Positions 44,123 to 52,546 of a stretch of DNA of 64,000 bases are shown here, one piece after another. Under the pieces are notes generated by a model, which made no database searches, was not told the DNA's origin, and saw only the letters and a list, made by a program, of their open reading frames with translations. Position 1 is the first letter of the stretch. The number at the start of each line of letters is the position of its first letter. The position numbers and the translations under genes are program-made. This DNA is from Bacteriovorax sp. Seq25_V (GTDB taxonomy: Bacteria > Bdellovibrionota > Bacteriovoracia > Bacteriovoracales > Bacteriovoracaceae), in contig NZ_AUNI01000009.1 of assembly GCF_000447795.1 (NCBI RefSeq), positions 186,001 through 250,000 on the forward strand, written 5' to 3'.

Positions 44123-44623
44123 ATGAAAAAAATTATTATTGCGCTTACAGTATTAACTGCTACGTCATCGATGGCCTTAACAGTAGGAAAAGTTGATGTA
44201 CAAAAAGTATTATTAACAATCAAAGAATCTGAATCAATCAGAAATAAATTAAAAGCTGAATTTGATAAGAAACAAAATGAAATCAAGAAAGAAGAAGAAA
44301 AGCTTGTAAAAGAAAGAGCTGACTTTGAAAAACAAGCAATGGTAATGAACGAGCAGACAAAGCAAAAGAAAGGCCAAGCTCTTCAACAAAAATTTATGGC
44401 ACTTCAACAAAAGATGCAAAAGTATCAAGGTGAAATGCAAGATATGGAACAAGAGTTCAAGGCTCCAGTTCTTAAGAAAATTAAAGATGTGGTTGAAGAG
44501 ATTTCAAAGGCTAAAGGTGTTGAGTTTACTTATGAAGCAGGAACAACTCCACTTTTATACGTAAAAGAAGTTGTGGACTTAACTGCAGATGTAATTAAAG
44601 ATTACGACAAAAAACATAAATAA
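44123..44623 (+). CDS. skp: Periplasmic chaperone Skp/OmpH family
   Basis: The 166-residue protein has a signal peptide (1-18, ending SSMA) and the OmpH/Skp layout: short beta-strand opening VGKVDVQKVLLTIKES, a long charged coiled coil (about 35-120), and a closing beta-strand region. It carries unfolded outer-membrane proteins to BamA, whose gene is 17 bases upstream. Highly basic and helical, as usual. Confidence 0.9.
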   Translation: MKKIIIALTVLTATSSMALTVGKVDVQKVLLTIKESESIRNKLKAEFDKKQNEIKKEEEKLVKERADFEKQAMVMNEQTKQKKGQALQQKFMALQQKMQKYQGEMQDMEQEFKAPVLKKIKDVVEEISKAKGVEFTYEAGTTPLLYVKEVVDLTADVIKDYDKKHK

Positions 44624-44645
44624 TATTTTTGAAATATAAAAAGTG

Positions 44646-44680
44646 AAGGGGAACAAGTTTGTTCCCCTTATGTGTTTTAA
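44646..44680 (+). terminator. Hairpin between skp and lpxD (attenuator or terminator)
   Basis: AAGGGGAACAA-GT-TTGTTCCCCTT is an 11-bp perfect inverted repeat followed by ATGTGTTTTAAG. The T-run is poor, so it may only reduce expression of the lpx genes or stabilise the bamA-skp message. Confidence 0.55.
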
Positions 44681-44707
44681 GTGACTAAATTAAATAATGG
44701 ATTATGA

Positions 44708-45721
44708 ATGAAGATTAGTGAAATTTTAAAAATTGATGACGGATTAGAGCTGGTTAATGCAGATGTTGATATTGATATAGAGACTATCTCAACTGTTGAT
44801 TCGATTGTTGAGAACTCAGTAAGCTTTATTGGTAATAAAAAGTTTTATAATAAATTGGTAGGAAGTTCTATTCTCCCAAAAGTTATTATTTTTGATATCA
44901 AATATTTTGAGGAAATCAAGGCAGAGGCTTTAAGTAAATTATGCCAATGTCAAATTTTGACGTCTCGCAATTTACCCGTTTCTATATCTAGGATATCTAA
45001 GCCTTTTTATGACAAGAAAATTAAGACCCTTAATTATCAAGTTGATGGAAGAAAACTTGGAACGGCTTCAGTTCATCCTTCAGCAAGAGTTGCTGAAAAT
45101 GTTTTTATTGGTGAAAATGTAGTAATCGGTGAAGATGTTGTGATTATGCCCTCTGTGACGATTTTACCAAATGTCGAGATATCATCAGGTACAGTGGTTT
45201 ATCCAAATGTTACTATTTATCCGAACTCAAAAATTGGAGAAAATTGTAGGATTCATGCAGGTACTGTTATTGGCTCTGATGGATTTGGCTATAATTTTGA
45301 TAAGGGTGAACATTTAAAGATTTGGCACTTTGGGGGAGTTATCATAGAAAATAATGTTGAGCTCGGATCAAATGTTTCTATCGACCAAGGAACTTTTAGT
45401 CCAACAATTATAAGGTCTGGAACTAAGCTAGATAACCTTGTTCATATTGCACATAATGTTCAAATTGGTAGTGGTGCAATTCTATGTGGACAAGTTGGAA
45501 TTGCTGGAAGTGCAAAAATTGGTAACTATACTGTTTTTGGAGGAAAGGCGGCAGTCAGCGATGGTGTAACTCTTGGAAATGGAGTAAAAATTGCTGGAGC
45601 TTGTGTTGTTGCTTCTTCGTTTGAAGAAGATGGAATTGCATTGGGGGGACACCCAGCAAGACCATTAAATGAATGGCTTAGAGGTCTTGCATTTATTAGA
45701 AAAAACTCAGTTAAGAAGTAA
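44708..45721 (+). CDS. lpxD: UDP-3-O-acylglucosamine N-acyltransferase
   Basis: LpxD adds the second acyl chain in lipid A synthesis. The 337-residue protein has an N-terminal uridine-binding domain and a left-handed hexapeptide helix from about residue 105 (ARVAENVFIGENVVIGEDVV), with the catalytic-His region LVHIAHNVQIG, SDGFGYNFDKGEHLKIWHFG, and the C-terminal ALGGHPARPLNEW. Intact. It follows the hairpin and starts a tight lpx run. Confidence 0.95.
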   Translation: MKISEILKIDDGLELVNADVDIDIETISTVDSIVENSVSFIGNKKFYNKLVGSSILPKVIIFDIKYFEEIKAEALSKLCQCQILTSRNLPVSISRISKPFYDKKIKTLNYQVDGRKLGTASVHPSARVAENVFIGENVVIGEDVVIMPSVTILPNVEISSGTVVYPNVTIYPNSKIGENCRIHAGTVIGSDGFGYNFDKGEHLKIWHFGGVIIENNVELGSNVSIDQGTFSPTIIRSGTKLDNLVHIAHNVQIGSGAILCGQVGIAGSAKIGNYTVFGGKAAVSDGVTLGNGVKIAGACVVASSFEEDGIALGGHPARPLNEWLRGLAFIRKNSVKK

Positions 45722-45730
45722 GAGGGATTT

Positions 45731-46207
45731 ATGAAATTATCTAAAGAACAAGTAATGTCGATTCTTCCGCATAGAGAACCATTTCTTTTTGTTGATGAAG
45801 TGACAGATATAATTAGTGATTGTCCAAAAGTAGAGAATGCAAGAGATTTAGTGGGTTCTATTGTAAAAGGGACGTATGAAACAAAAGCGGACCATCCAAT
45901 TTTTGCGGGACACTTTCCTGGAAATCCTATTCTACCAGGAGTTGTACAAGTCGAGATGATGGCGCAATTTACTTCATTTGGTCTTAAGCTCCTTCATCCA
46001 GATCTTGAAGAAAAAACATTTGAAGTAGCTCTTTTATCCATTGAAAATGCAAAATTTAGAAAGCCTATAGGGCCAGGTATGAAATTAGATATCGAAACAG
46101 TTTGCACGAAGATGAGAACAGGTTTCCTACAAAATGACTGCAAAGTATTTTTTAACGGGGAACTCATGAGTGAATGTTCAGTCTTAGCAACATTTAAAGT
46201 TTTTTAA
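45731..46207 (+). CDS. fabZ: 3-hydroxyacyl-ACP dehydratase FabZ
   Basis: FabZ dehydrates 3-hydroxyacyl-ACP in fatty acid synthesis and shares the 3-hydroxymyristoyl-ACP pool with LpxA/LpxD. The 158-residue hot-dog protein has LPHREPFLFVDEV and the active-site helix HFPGNPILPGVVQVEMMAQ with the catalytic His and Glu. AGAGGG precedes the ATG, 9 bases after lpxD. Confidence 0.96.
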   Translation: MKLSKEQVMSILPHREPFLFVDEVTDIISDCPKVENARDLVGSIVKGTYETKADHPIFAGHFPGNPILPGVVQVEMMAQFTSFGLKLLHPDLEEKTFEVALLSIENAKFRKPIGPGMKLDIETVCTKMRTGFLQNDCKVFFNGELMSECSVLATFKVF

Positions 46208-46221
46208 TTAAGGAGAAATTT

Positions 46222-47013
46222 GTGGCAAATATACATCCAACGGCTATTATCGCAGAGGGTGCGAAGCTTGGTGAAAACGTTGAAGTCGGTCCATACTCAA
46301 TCATTGGGCCAAATGTTGAAATTGGTGATAACTGTAAAATAAGAAGTCACGTTCTAATTGATGGTCACACAATAATTGGAAAAAATAATGATATTTTTCA
46401 ATATAGTAGTATTGGAGCTGAACCACAGGATACTTCTTATAAAGGTGAGCCAACAAGAACTGTAATTGGTGATAATAATACCTTTAGAGAATATGTTTCG
46501 ATTCACAGAGGAACATTAAAAGATAAGGAAGTAACAACCATTGGTAGCAACTGTTTGTTTATGGCCCACGTTCATGTTGGTCACGATGGTGTTGTTGGAA
46601 ATAACGTTATTCTTGTAAACTCTGTGAACCTTGCTGGTCACGTTATAATTGGAGATAGAGTGATTATTGGTGGTGGAACAAATATTTCTCAATTTGTTAC
46701 CCTTGGAAGAGGGGCTTATATTGGTGGGGCTTCAGCCATTGATAGAGATGTTCCAATTTTCTGTACTGCATACGGAAATAGAATCAAGCTTAAAGGGATC
46801 AATATTATTGGTCTTAGAAGACAAGGCTACGAAAAGAGCGTTATCTCTGAGCTCGTAGACTTTTATAGAACAATGGAGTCATCAGTTCTTTCTCCTCGTG
46901 CATTTATTGATCACGAAGAGCTAATGGAAGATTACAAAGATAATGTTCTTGTTCAAGAAATGAGAGCTGATATTAGAAAGAGTGAAATTGGTATTGCACC
47001 ATTTGTTAAATAG
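46222..47013 (+). CDS. lpxA: UDP-N-acetylglucosamine O-acyltransferase
   Basis: LpxA performs the first acylation of lipid A synthesis. The 263-residue protein has the hexapeptide beta-helix (ANIHPTAIIAEGAKLGENVE, VGPYSIIGPNVEIGDNC) and the catalytic-His segment in MAHVHVGHDGVVGNN, followed by the C-terminal helical domain with GLRRQGY. GTG start with AGGAG six bases upstream. Confidence 0.96.
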   Translation: MANIHPTAIIAEGAKLGENVEVGPYSIIGPNVEIGDNCKIRSHVLIDGHTIIGKNNDIFQYSSIGAEPQDTSYKGEPTRTVIGDNNTFREYVSIHRGTLKDKEVTTIGSNCLFMAHVHVGHDGVVGNNVILVNSVNLAGHVIIGDRVIIGGGTNISQFVTLGRGAYIGGASAIDRDVPIFCTAYGNRIKLKGINIIGLRRQGYEKSVISELVDFYRTMESSVLSPRAFIDHEELMEDYKDNVLVQEMRADIRKSEIGIAPFVK

Positions 47014-47020
47014 GTAGTTT

Positions 47021-47965
47021 ATGACAAAAGTAAAAGTTGCATTAATCGGCTATGGACATCTCGGAAAATGGCATGCACAAAAAGCTCAGTCCCTAGACTC
47101 GAGCGAGCTTATAGCAATCGTTGATCCAAGTGAGGCATCCCGTGCTCTTGCAGCAGAAGCTTTTCCTGGTGTGAAGGTTTTAGCTTCACTTGATGAAGTA
47201 ATAAATGAAATCGATGCCGGTTTAATTGTAACTCCAACGAGTTATCACTTTGCTGTGGCAAAACAATTAATAGCTGCAAAAAAACACGTGTTCTGCGAAA
47301 AGCCTGTTACTTCAACACTAGAGCAGGCCCTTGAATTACAAAAAGATTCCCAAGGAAAAAATCTTGTTATTCAAGTTGGACATAGTGAAAGATGTCATCA
47401 GTTCTGGGAGCAACTCCCAGAATTTTCATTCGCGCATAAAGAAGCGAAGCTATGTACAATACAGAGAACTTCTCCATTTAAAGGAAGGGCTGCTGATGTT
47501 GGAGTTGTCGAAGATTTAATGATTCATGATATCGATCTTATGAGAATGTTCTTTGGTGATCCAAAAAGTGTGAAAGCGGTCGGAGCAAAAGTCATCACAA
47601 AAAACTATGATCACGTTAAGGCTATTTTTGATTATGGAGACAAGATTGTAACAATTGAAAATTCTCGAGTAGATGTAAAAGTTGAAAGAAGTGTTCAATT
47701 TACATCGGATAAAGGAATCTTGAAGGTTGACCTATTTAATCTTAAAGCTCTTTTTTCTAAGAATATGACTGCTGACGCTGATCAAGTTGTAGAGGAAGTT
47801 TCTTACGAGAGAAGAGATCACTTACTTGTTGAACAAGAAAAATTCTATAATTCAATTTTAAATGGGACAGACATCTTTGTTCCCCTTCAAGATGGAATTG
47901 ATGCTGTTACAATTATTGATGCTGTAAATAAGTCTCTCGCTACAGGAAATGAGGTTTCGTTATAG
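47021..47965 (+). CDS. Gfo/Idh/MocA-family oxidoreductase in the lpx cluster
   Basis: The 314-residue NAD(P)-dependent oxidoreductase has the N-terminal Rossmann fold (VALIGYGHLGKWHAQKAQ), the EKP motif (HVFCEKPVTSTLEQAL), and LMIHDIDLM in the C-terminal domain. It lies between lpxA and lpxB, a position where some bacteria have gnnA (UDP-GlcNAc 3-dehydrogenase) followed by the aminotransferase gnnB, leading to amide-linked lipid A. Here gnnB is absent, so the substrate is uncertain. Coupled: its stop overlaps the lpxB GTG start (TAGTG). Confidence 0.8.
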   Translation: MTKVKVALIGYGHLGKWHAQKAQSLDSSELIAIVDPSEASRALAAEAFPGVKVLASLDEVINEIDAGLIVTPTSYHFAVAKQLIAAKKHVFCEKPVTSTLEQALELQKDSQGKNLVIQVGHSERCHQFWEQLPEFSFAHKEAKLCTIQRTSPFKGRAADVGVVEDLMIHDIDLMRMFFGDPKSVKAVGAKVITKNYDHVKAIFDYGDKIVTIENSRVDVKVERSVQFTSDKGILKVDLFNLKALFSKNMTADADQVVEEVSYERRDHLLVEQEKFYNSILNGTDIFVPLQDGIDAVTIIDAVNKSLATGNEVSL

Positions 47966-49098
47966 TGAAAAGTTGTCTTATCATAGCCGGTGAAAAGTCA
48001 GGAGAAGAGCACGCTCTTAGTTTCTTTAATCAATTAAAAGAAAAGAACCCTGATTTTTCGTTTTTTGGTGTTGGTGGAGACGAACTCGAAAGTGCTGGAC
48101 TTGATCTTGTCTATCACTTAAAAGATTTTTCGACATGGGGTATTTCTGAAGCAATCAAAAGAATCCCTTTCTACTATAAGGCCTTAAGCCGAATGGAAGA
48201 GGAAGTTGCGAAAAGAAATTGTAAAGTTGCCATCCTAATTGATTTTCAAACATATAATATGAAACTAGCGGAGCGCCTCAAGAAGAAAGGTGTGAAGATT
48301 CTTTATTATGTTGCGCCTCAAGCTTGGGCGTGGAAATCATGGAGAACTAAAGTTTTAGAGCGAACTGTTGATACCCTCTTTTGTATTTTACCATTTGAAA
48401 AGAAGTGGTTTATGGATAGGGGAGTAAGTAAGGCGATCAGCATTGAACACCCAGTACTTACTCACAATAAAGTCGGAGTTAATGAGTTTAAGAGAGGCGA
48501 TCTCGATATTGAAAATGGAGTGTTAAAAGTTTTATTACTACCAGGAAGTCGCAACTTTGAAGTAAAAAGTTTACTCCCTCTATTTTCAAAAGTAATTTCT
48601 AAGTTAAAAGAAACGAGAACGGTAGAAGTGAGTATTGTGAAGTCGAGCTCCGTACGCACTGAACTTTACGAACCTTATGAAAGTCTATTCAATAGGGTTT
48701 ATCAGAATGAAGATTTAACGGAAGCTATCAAATCTTCACAAGTTGCACTGGCTTCAAGCGGAACCGTTAATTTAACTTGTGCCTTGTACTCTTTACCTAC
48801 AGTGGTTGGATACACTGGCTCATTATTAAATCAATTTATTTATCATACATTTGTTTCGTATGATGGATTTATTTCAATTGCTAATATTGTTCACGAAAGG
48901 GAAGTCTTTCCTGAGTTTATTGCAGAGAACTTATCTGAATATAATATGATGGAAGCTTTAAAGAAGATTTTGTCTTCTAATAAGGATTACCAAGAAAGAG
49001 TTTCTGTTCTCGATGAGACTAAGAAACTTGTTAGTGGAGATGATATTGATATTTCAAGTTATCTCTCGGAGAAGTTAAATGAATCGTATCTCAATTAA
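47965..49098 (+). CDS. lpxB: Lipid-A-disaccharide synthase
   Basis: LpxB joins UDP-diacylglucosamine and lipid X to the lipid A disaccharide. The 377-residue GT-B protein has IAGEKSGEEHALSFF, FFGVGGDELESAGL, YVAPQAWAWKSWR, LLPGSRNFEVKSLLP and ALASSGTVNLTCAL with the family's conserved glycine/serine loop. GTG start overlapping the upstream stop. Overlaps lpxK by 20 bases. Confidence 0.95.
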   Translation: MKSCLIIAGEKSGEEHALSFFNQLKEKNPDFSFFGVGGDELESAGLDLVYHLKDFSTWGISEAIKRIPFYYKALSRMEEEVAKRNCKVAILIDFQTYNMKLAERLKKKGVKILYYVAPQAWAWKSWRTKVLERTVDTLFCILPFEKKWFMDRGVSKAISIEHPVLTHNKVGVNEFKRGDLDIENGVLKVLLLPGSRNFEVKSLLPLFSKVISKLKETRTVEVSIVKSSSVRTELYEPYESLFNRVYQNEDLTEAIKSSQVALASSGTVNLTCALYSLPTVVGYTGSLLNQFIYHTFVSYDGFISIANIVHEREVFPEFIAENLSEYNMMEALKKILSSNKDYQERVSVLDETKKLVSGDDIDISSYLSEKLNESYLN

Positions 49099-50146
49099 TT
49101 TTAGTAAAATATTTTTCTTTCTTTTTGCTCCAATTAGTATTCTTTGGGAATCAATCTATCGTATTAGAAGGTTCTTCTATGATGTCGGCATAATGAAGAA
49201 GAATCGATTTAAAGTTCCAATTATTAGCATTGGTAACTTAACCCTTGGTGGTACAGGGAAAACACCTTTTACTCTATGGCTTGGTCGCTACCTTTCATCA
49301 AAGGAAAAAAAGGTAATGGTTTTAACTCGAGGTTATAAAGGAAAATTTGAACACGGTAGTGGAATTATTCGTACAGGTAAGACTATTTCTCAAAATCCTT
49401 ATGAGTTCGGTGACGAAGCTTTGGTTATCTGTCGAGGTCTCACTAATGCCAGTGTCGTTGTTGGAAAAAAGAGAAGTGAAAATTTAAGACACTACTTTGA
49501 TCTCGAAAGTCCAGATGTTGTTCTACTTGATGATGGCCATCAGCACTTGAAAATTGAGCGCTCTTTGAATATTTTATTATTTGACTCTTTACTACCAATC
49601 GAAAGATATAAAGCTCCGCCACTTGGCTATTTAAGAGAAGGTCTTACCGCATTAAAAGATGCTGATATGGTTGTTCTTGGGAGGGCAGATCTTTGCGAAC
49701 CCGAGCAAAAAGATAAGCTTATTAAGATGGTTCAGAAGTATACAAATCCTGGAACACCTATAGGAAGTTTTTACTATTCTCCATCAAGCATTAAAGACAT
49801 TAACTATGTTGAGAAGTTTAGCCCTGATCAATTATCGGGGAAGAAAGTAATCTGTATTTCAGGTGTTGCTTCTCCACATTCATTTTATGAATTAGTTGAG
49901 TCTTTAGGTGGACTAATTATCGATTCATATGAATTCAATGATCACCACTTCTATACAAAAGAGGAACTTTTTCCAATCATTGAGCAAGCTGAACGAGAAG
50001 ATGCTATAATATTGACGACAGAAAAAGATATTGTGAAATTGAGACGTATCGTTGAAAGCTTGAAAATTTTCTTCGTTGAGATTGAAATAAAATTCTCATC
50101 AGGACAAGAAGAGTTAGAAAGACTAGTCGATAAAGTAACTTTGTAA
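49079..50146 (+). CDS. lpxK: Tetraacyldisaccharide 4'-kinase
   Basis: LpxK adds the 4'-phosphate to the lipid A precursor at the inner membrane. The 355-residue protein has an N-terminal membrane-associated helix, the P-loop NLTLGGTGKTPFTLWL, DVVLLDDGHQHLK, and ISGVASPHSFYELVESLG. The N-terminal extension is usual. It starts inside lpxB (20-base overlap), evidence of tight coupling. Confidence 0.95.
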   Translation: MNRISINFSKIFFFLFAPISILWESIYRIRRFFYDVGIMKKNRFKVPIISIGNLTLGGTGKTPFTLWLGRYLSSKEKKVMVLTRGYKGKFEHGSGIIRTGKTISQNPYEFGDEALVICRGLTNASVVVGKKRSENLRHYFDLESPDVVLLDDGHQHLKIERSLNILLFDSLLPIERYKAPPLGYLREGLTALKDADMVVLGRADLCEPEQKDKLIKMVQKYTNPGTPIGSFYYSPSSIKDINYVEKFSPDQLSGKKVICISGVASPHSFYELVESLGGLIIDSYEFNDHHFYTKEELFPIIEQAEREDAIILTTEKDIVKLRRIVESLKIFFVEIEIKFSSGQEELERLVDKVTL

Positions 50147-50166
50147 TTCATTTACAGGTTGTGAAT

Positions 50167-51255
50167 ATGTTTAAATTTATATTAGTCGTATCATTGTTTG
50201 GACTGATTTCTTCTTGTGCAAGTAAGAATGACTTCACCGAACCGAGTAAGGTCGATCTTGTTAAAGTTTTTGAAATAGACAAATCAAAGCTTGAAAACTT
50301 CGAGACAAAGCCCGTTTCTGCTAAAGTTGATAAGAAAGAAAAAAGTAGCGTTGTTAAGTCCAAAAATTCAACTACAAAATTACCAATTAAAAAAGAAACT
50401 TCATCTAAAAAGAATAAAGAGTCTGACGTCATTGAAAAAGTTGACCTCGAAGAGACCACACCTGAAGTTGTAAAGCCTGAGAACCACCCTGACTATCCAC
50501 CAGAGTTTATTAAATATAATACTCAATTTAAAAAGTATTGGGTTGAACAGAAACCATTTTTTAAAGTAGGTGAAAAGTTTAAGCTAAGCGTGTCTTGGTC
50601 GATCTTTAAGGCCGGAGATATAGAGTTGGAGACTCTTGGCGAATTAGAAATCGGTGGCCGTAAAGTAATTGGCTTTAAAGCAAAGATGGAGTCTGCAGAG
50701 TATTTTGAATCAATCTATAAATTGAAAGACTCTATTGAATCATATGTGACTTATGACAATTTTCTTCCCGTTAAATTCTCAATGCAGCAAAGAGAGTCTG
50801 GCCAGTCTGTAGATGATTTACAACTTTTTGATTCGGAAAAACTTAAAACATATTTCTATTATCACCGTTTGAAAAAAGGTAAAAAGAAAGAAATCAATAA
50901 AGAAGAGTTTACTCCAAGATTTTTTACAGACTCTTTTTCTGCTCTTCACTTTATTCGCGGAATGAATCTCAATGTTGGAGATGAATTTGTTGTTCCTGTT
51001 GTTACTAGGGCCAAAGTTTGGTTGTTGAAGGCTAAAGTTTCTCACTATGAAAATATTGAAATTATGGGAAAGAAAGTGAAGGCTATTCTTATTAAAGCTG
51101 AAACTCAATTCCCCGGGGTTCTAAAAAAGAGTGGAGATATTCTTTTTTGGTACTCGGCAGACCCAAGTCATAAAATTTTAAAATTTGAAGCTAAAATAAA
51201 AATCGGTACAGTTAAAGGTGAGCTGATAGATTACCAAGAAGGTCGTGTTGATTAA
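50167..51255 (+). CDS. DUF3108 lipoprotein
   Basis: The 362-residue product has a lipoprotein signal peptide with lipobox ISSC (C18), a lysine/glutamate/serine-rich linker (about 20-110), and a C-terminal DUF3108 beta domain (EKFKLSVSWSIFKAGDIELE, then FLPVKFSMQQRESG and ILFWYSADPSHKILKFEAKI). DUF3108 proteins are periplasmic or outer-membrane facing, of unknown function, and common next to envelope genes. The ATG at 50167 has ACAGG 9 bases upstream; the GTG at 50161 is too close. Overlaps the glycosyltransferase start. Confidence 0.78.
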   Translation: MFKFILVVSLFGLISSCASKNDFTEPSKVDLVKVFEIDKSKLENFETKPVSAKVDKKEKSSVVKSKNSTTKLPIKKETSSKKNKESDVIEKVDLEETTPEVVKPENHPDYPPEFIKYNTQFKKYWVEQKPFFKVGEKFKLSVSWSIFKAGDIELETLGELEIGGRKVIGFKAKMESAEYFESIYKLKDSIESYVTYDNFLPVKFSMQQRESGQSVDDLQLFDSEKLKTYFYYHRLKKGKKKEINKEEFTPRFFTDSFSALHFIRGMNLNVGDEFVVPVVTRAKVWLLKAKVSHYENIEIMGKKVKAILIKAETQFPGVLKKSGDILFWYSADPSHKILKFEAKIKIGTVKGELIDYQEGRVD

Positions 51256-52393
51256 TATTTTTAAAATTCAACAGAATATACTTTTTATCTGTCCTTCTAC
51301 TAATTCAGGAACAAGGGAGCGAATGCTCTTACGCGATAGCTTACTTCTAAAGGAAGTTGGGCATAATGTATTTGTATACTGTATTAAGGATTCTTACCTT
51401 GATCAGGAGTGTGTAAGACTTGGCATAAATGTCATCTACCATGTTGGTAAAAGGCCAATGAACGTTTTTAAGTGGCATAAACTCAATACACTTCGTTCAT
51501 TTTTTAAAAGAGTAGACGTTAATATAGTTCATTGTTATGAGCTAAATTTTCTGTGGCCAGTAGCATTCTTTTTGAGAAAGAAAAAACTTACTCCACTATT
51601 TTTTACTCTGACAAATGAAGTAACAAAATTCTACCACCAATTTTGGTATCGACCATTACTTACACGCCTCGATCTTATTTTTATTCCTGTACGTGAGATG
51701 ATTGATTCTGTCACAACCCATATGGATATTCCGCAGCGAAAAATTTATTTCTCAGGTCTTGGACTTAAAAAAATTAAAAAGTCTTCAGAAGAAAAAACAA
51801 TGGATAGTAACGTATGGAACTTTTCATGTTGGGTAAATGATCACGAGGAGAGTGGCAAAGAACTTAGTGCATGCTTTGATGCTATCTGGGCCGTTAATAC
51901 TTCATTTCAATTAAAGAAGATTGCGCATCTACATCTTTATTCTTCAAGAAAATGGGATACCAATGTCATCACTGAGAAGCTTAGGTCTCAAATAAAAAAA
52001 CTTGGAATTGAGAAGTTCGTTCACTTTCATGAAGACACTAATGTTCAAAATATTACGAGTGATATTTGGATTTCATATAACTCGAATATTCCACTTGAGG
52101 ACTATACATTGATTGCGATGCTCAAAGGAATTCCTACAATAATGCCTCGCAATGCAACAACAAGTGAGATTTGTCGTTTTTACGAAGGACTAAACCTCAC
52201 ATTTAAAACATCTGATTCCAGGGACTTAAGGTCCGCTATGCAGGAAATTACTTCCAAAATTAGTCGTGGAGCAGAAGCTAAGCTCACCGCTCGAGATGAG
52301 CTTTGGATCGAGCATGGAGAAGAGGGATACAAGTATAATCTCTACAAAATCTATGAGAAGCATCTCAATAAGAGAAAACGTTTCTATTCCTGA
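51245..52393 (+). CDS. Glycosyltransferase, GT-B fold (GT4-like)
   Basis: The 382-residue protein resembles group 1 glycosyltransferases: N-terminal NILFICPSTNSGTRERMLL, VDVNIVHCYELNFLWPVAFF and a C-terminal domain with RKIYFSGLGLKKIKK, HFHEDTNVQNITSDIWISY and the acceptor-loop-like TLIAMLKGIPTIMPRNATTS. The classical EX7E is not clean. Downstream of lpx genes and overlapping the DUF3108 gene, it probably modifies lipopolysaccharide or another surface glycan; the sugar and acceptor are unknown. Confidence 0.7.
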   Translation: MLINIFKIQQNILFICPSTNSGTRERMLLRDSLLLKEVGHNVFVYCIKDSYLDQECVRLGINVIYHVGKRPMNVFKWHKLNTLRSFFKRVDVNIVHCYELNFLWPVAFFLRKKKLTPLFFTLTNEVTKFYHQFWYRPLLTRLDLIFIPVREMIDSVTTHMDIPQRKIYFSGLGLKKIKKSSEEKTMDSNVWNFSCWVNDHEESGKELSACFDAIWAVNTSFQLKKIAHLHLYSSRKWDTNVITEKLRSQIKKLGIEKFVHFHEDTNVQNITSDIWISYNSNIPLEDYTLIAMLKGIPTIMPRNATTSEICRFYEGLNLTFKTSDSRDLRSAMQEITSKISRGAEAKLTARDELWIEHGEEGYKYNLYKIYEKHLNKRKRFYS

Positions 52394-52407
52394 TTTTTAC
52401 TTTTCAA

Positions 52408-52506
52408 ATGGCCCAAGGCAGTGTAAGATCACGAAATCAAAAAACTAAGGTCCCTTCAGTAGAAGAACTGCGGTCCACGTCTTACGTGGTTTATCAAAAA
52501 AAATGA
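52408..52506 (+). CDS. Candidate small ORF in the rpsA leader (32 codons)
   Basis: ATG GCC CAA opens a 32-residue frame (starts MAQGSVRSRNQK, ends YVVYQKK) that stops 40 bases before the rpsA ATG. The product would be basic. There is no ribosome binding site before it, and it may be chance. If translated it would act as a leader peptide. Low confidence. Confidence 0.25.
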   Translation: MAQGSVRSRNQKTKVPSVEELRSTSYVVYQKK

Positions 52507-52540
52507 GTCCTATAAAAATTTATAGTGCACTCAAAGAGGT
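52475..52540 (+). promoter_or_regulatory. Structured leader upstream of rpsA
   Basis: Two hairpins precede the rpsA ribosome binding site: CCACGT-CTT-ACGTGG (52475-52489), and a longer one with outer stem TGAGT/ACTCA (52504-52508, 52529-52533) and inner stem CTATAAA-AA-TTTATAG (52510-52525). The second ends just before AGAGG. Ribosomal protein S1 autoregulates via its leader in E. coli, so an analogous role is plausible, not shown. Confidence 0.5.
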
Positions 52541-52546
52541 ATTTTT

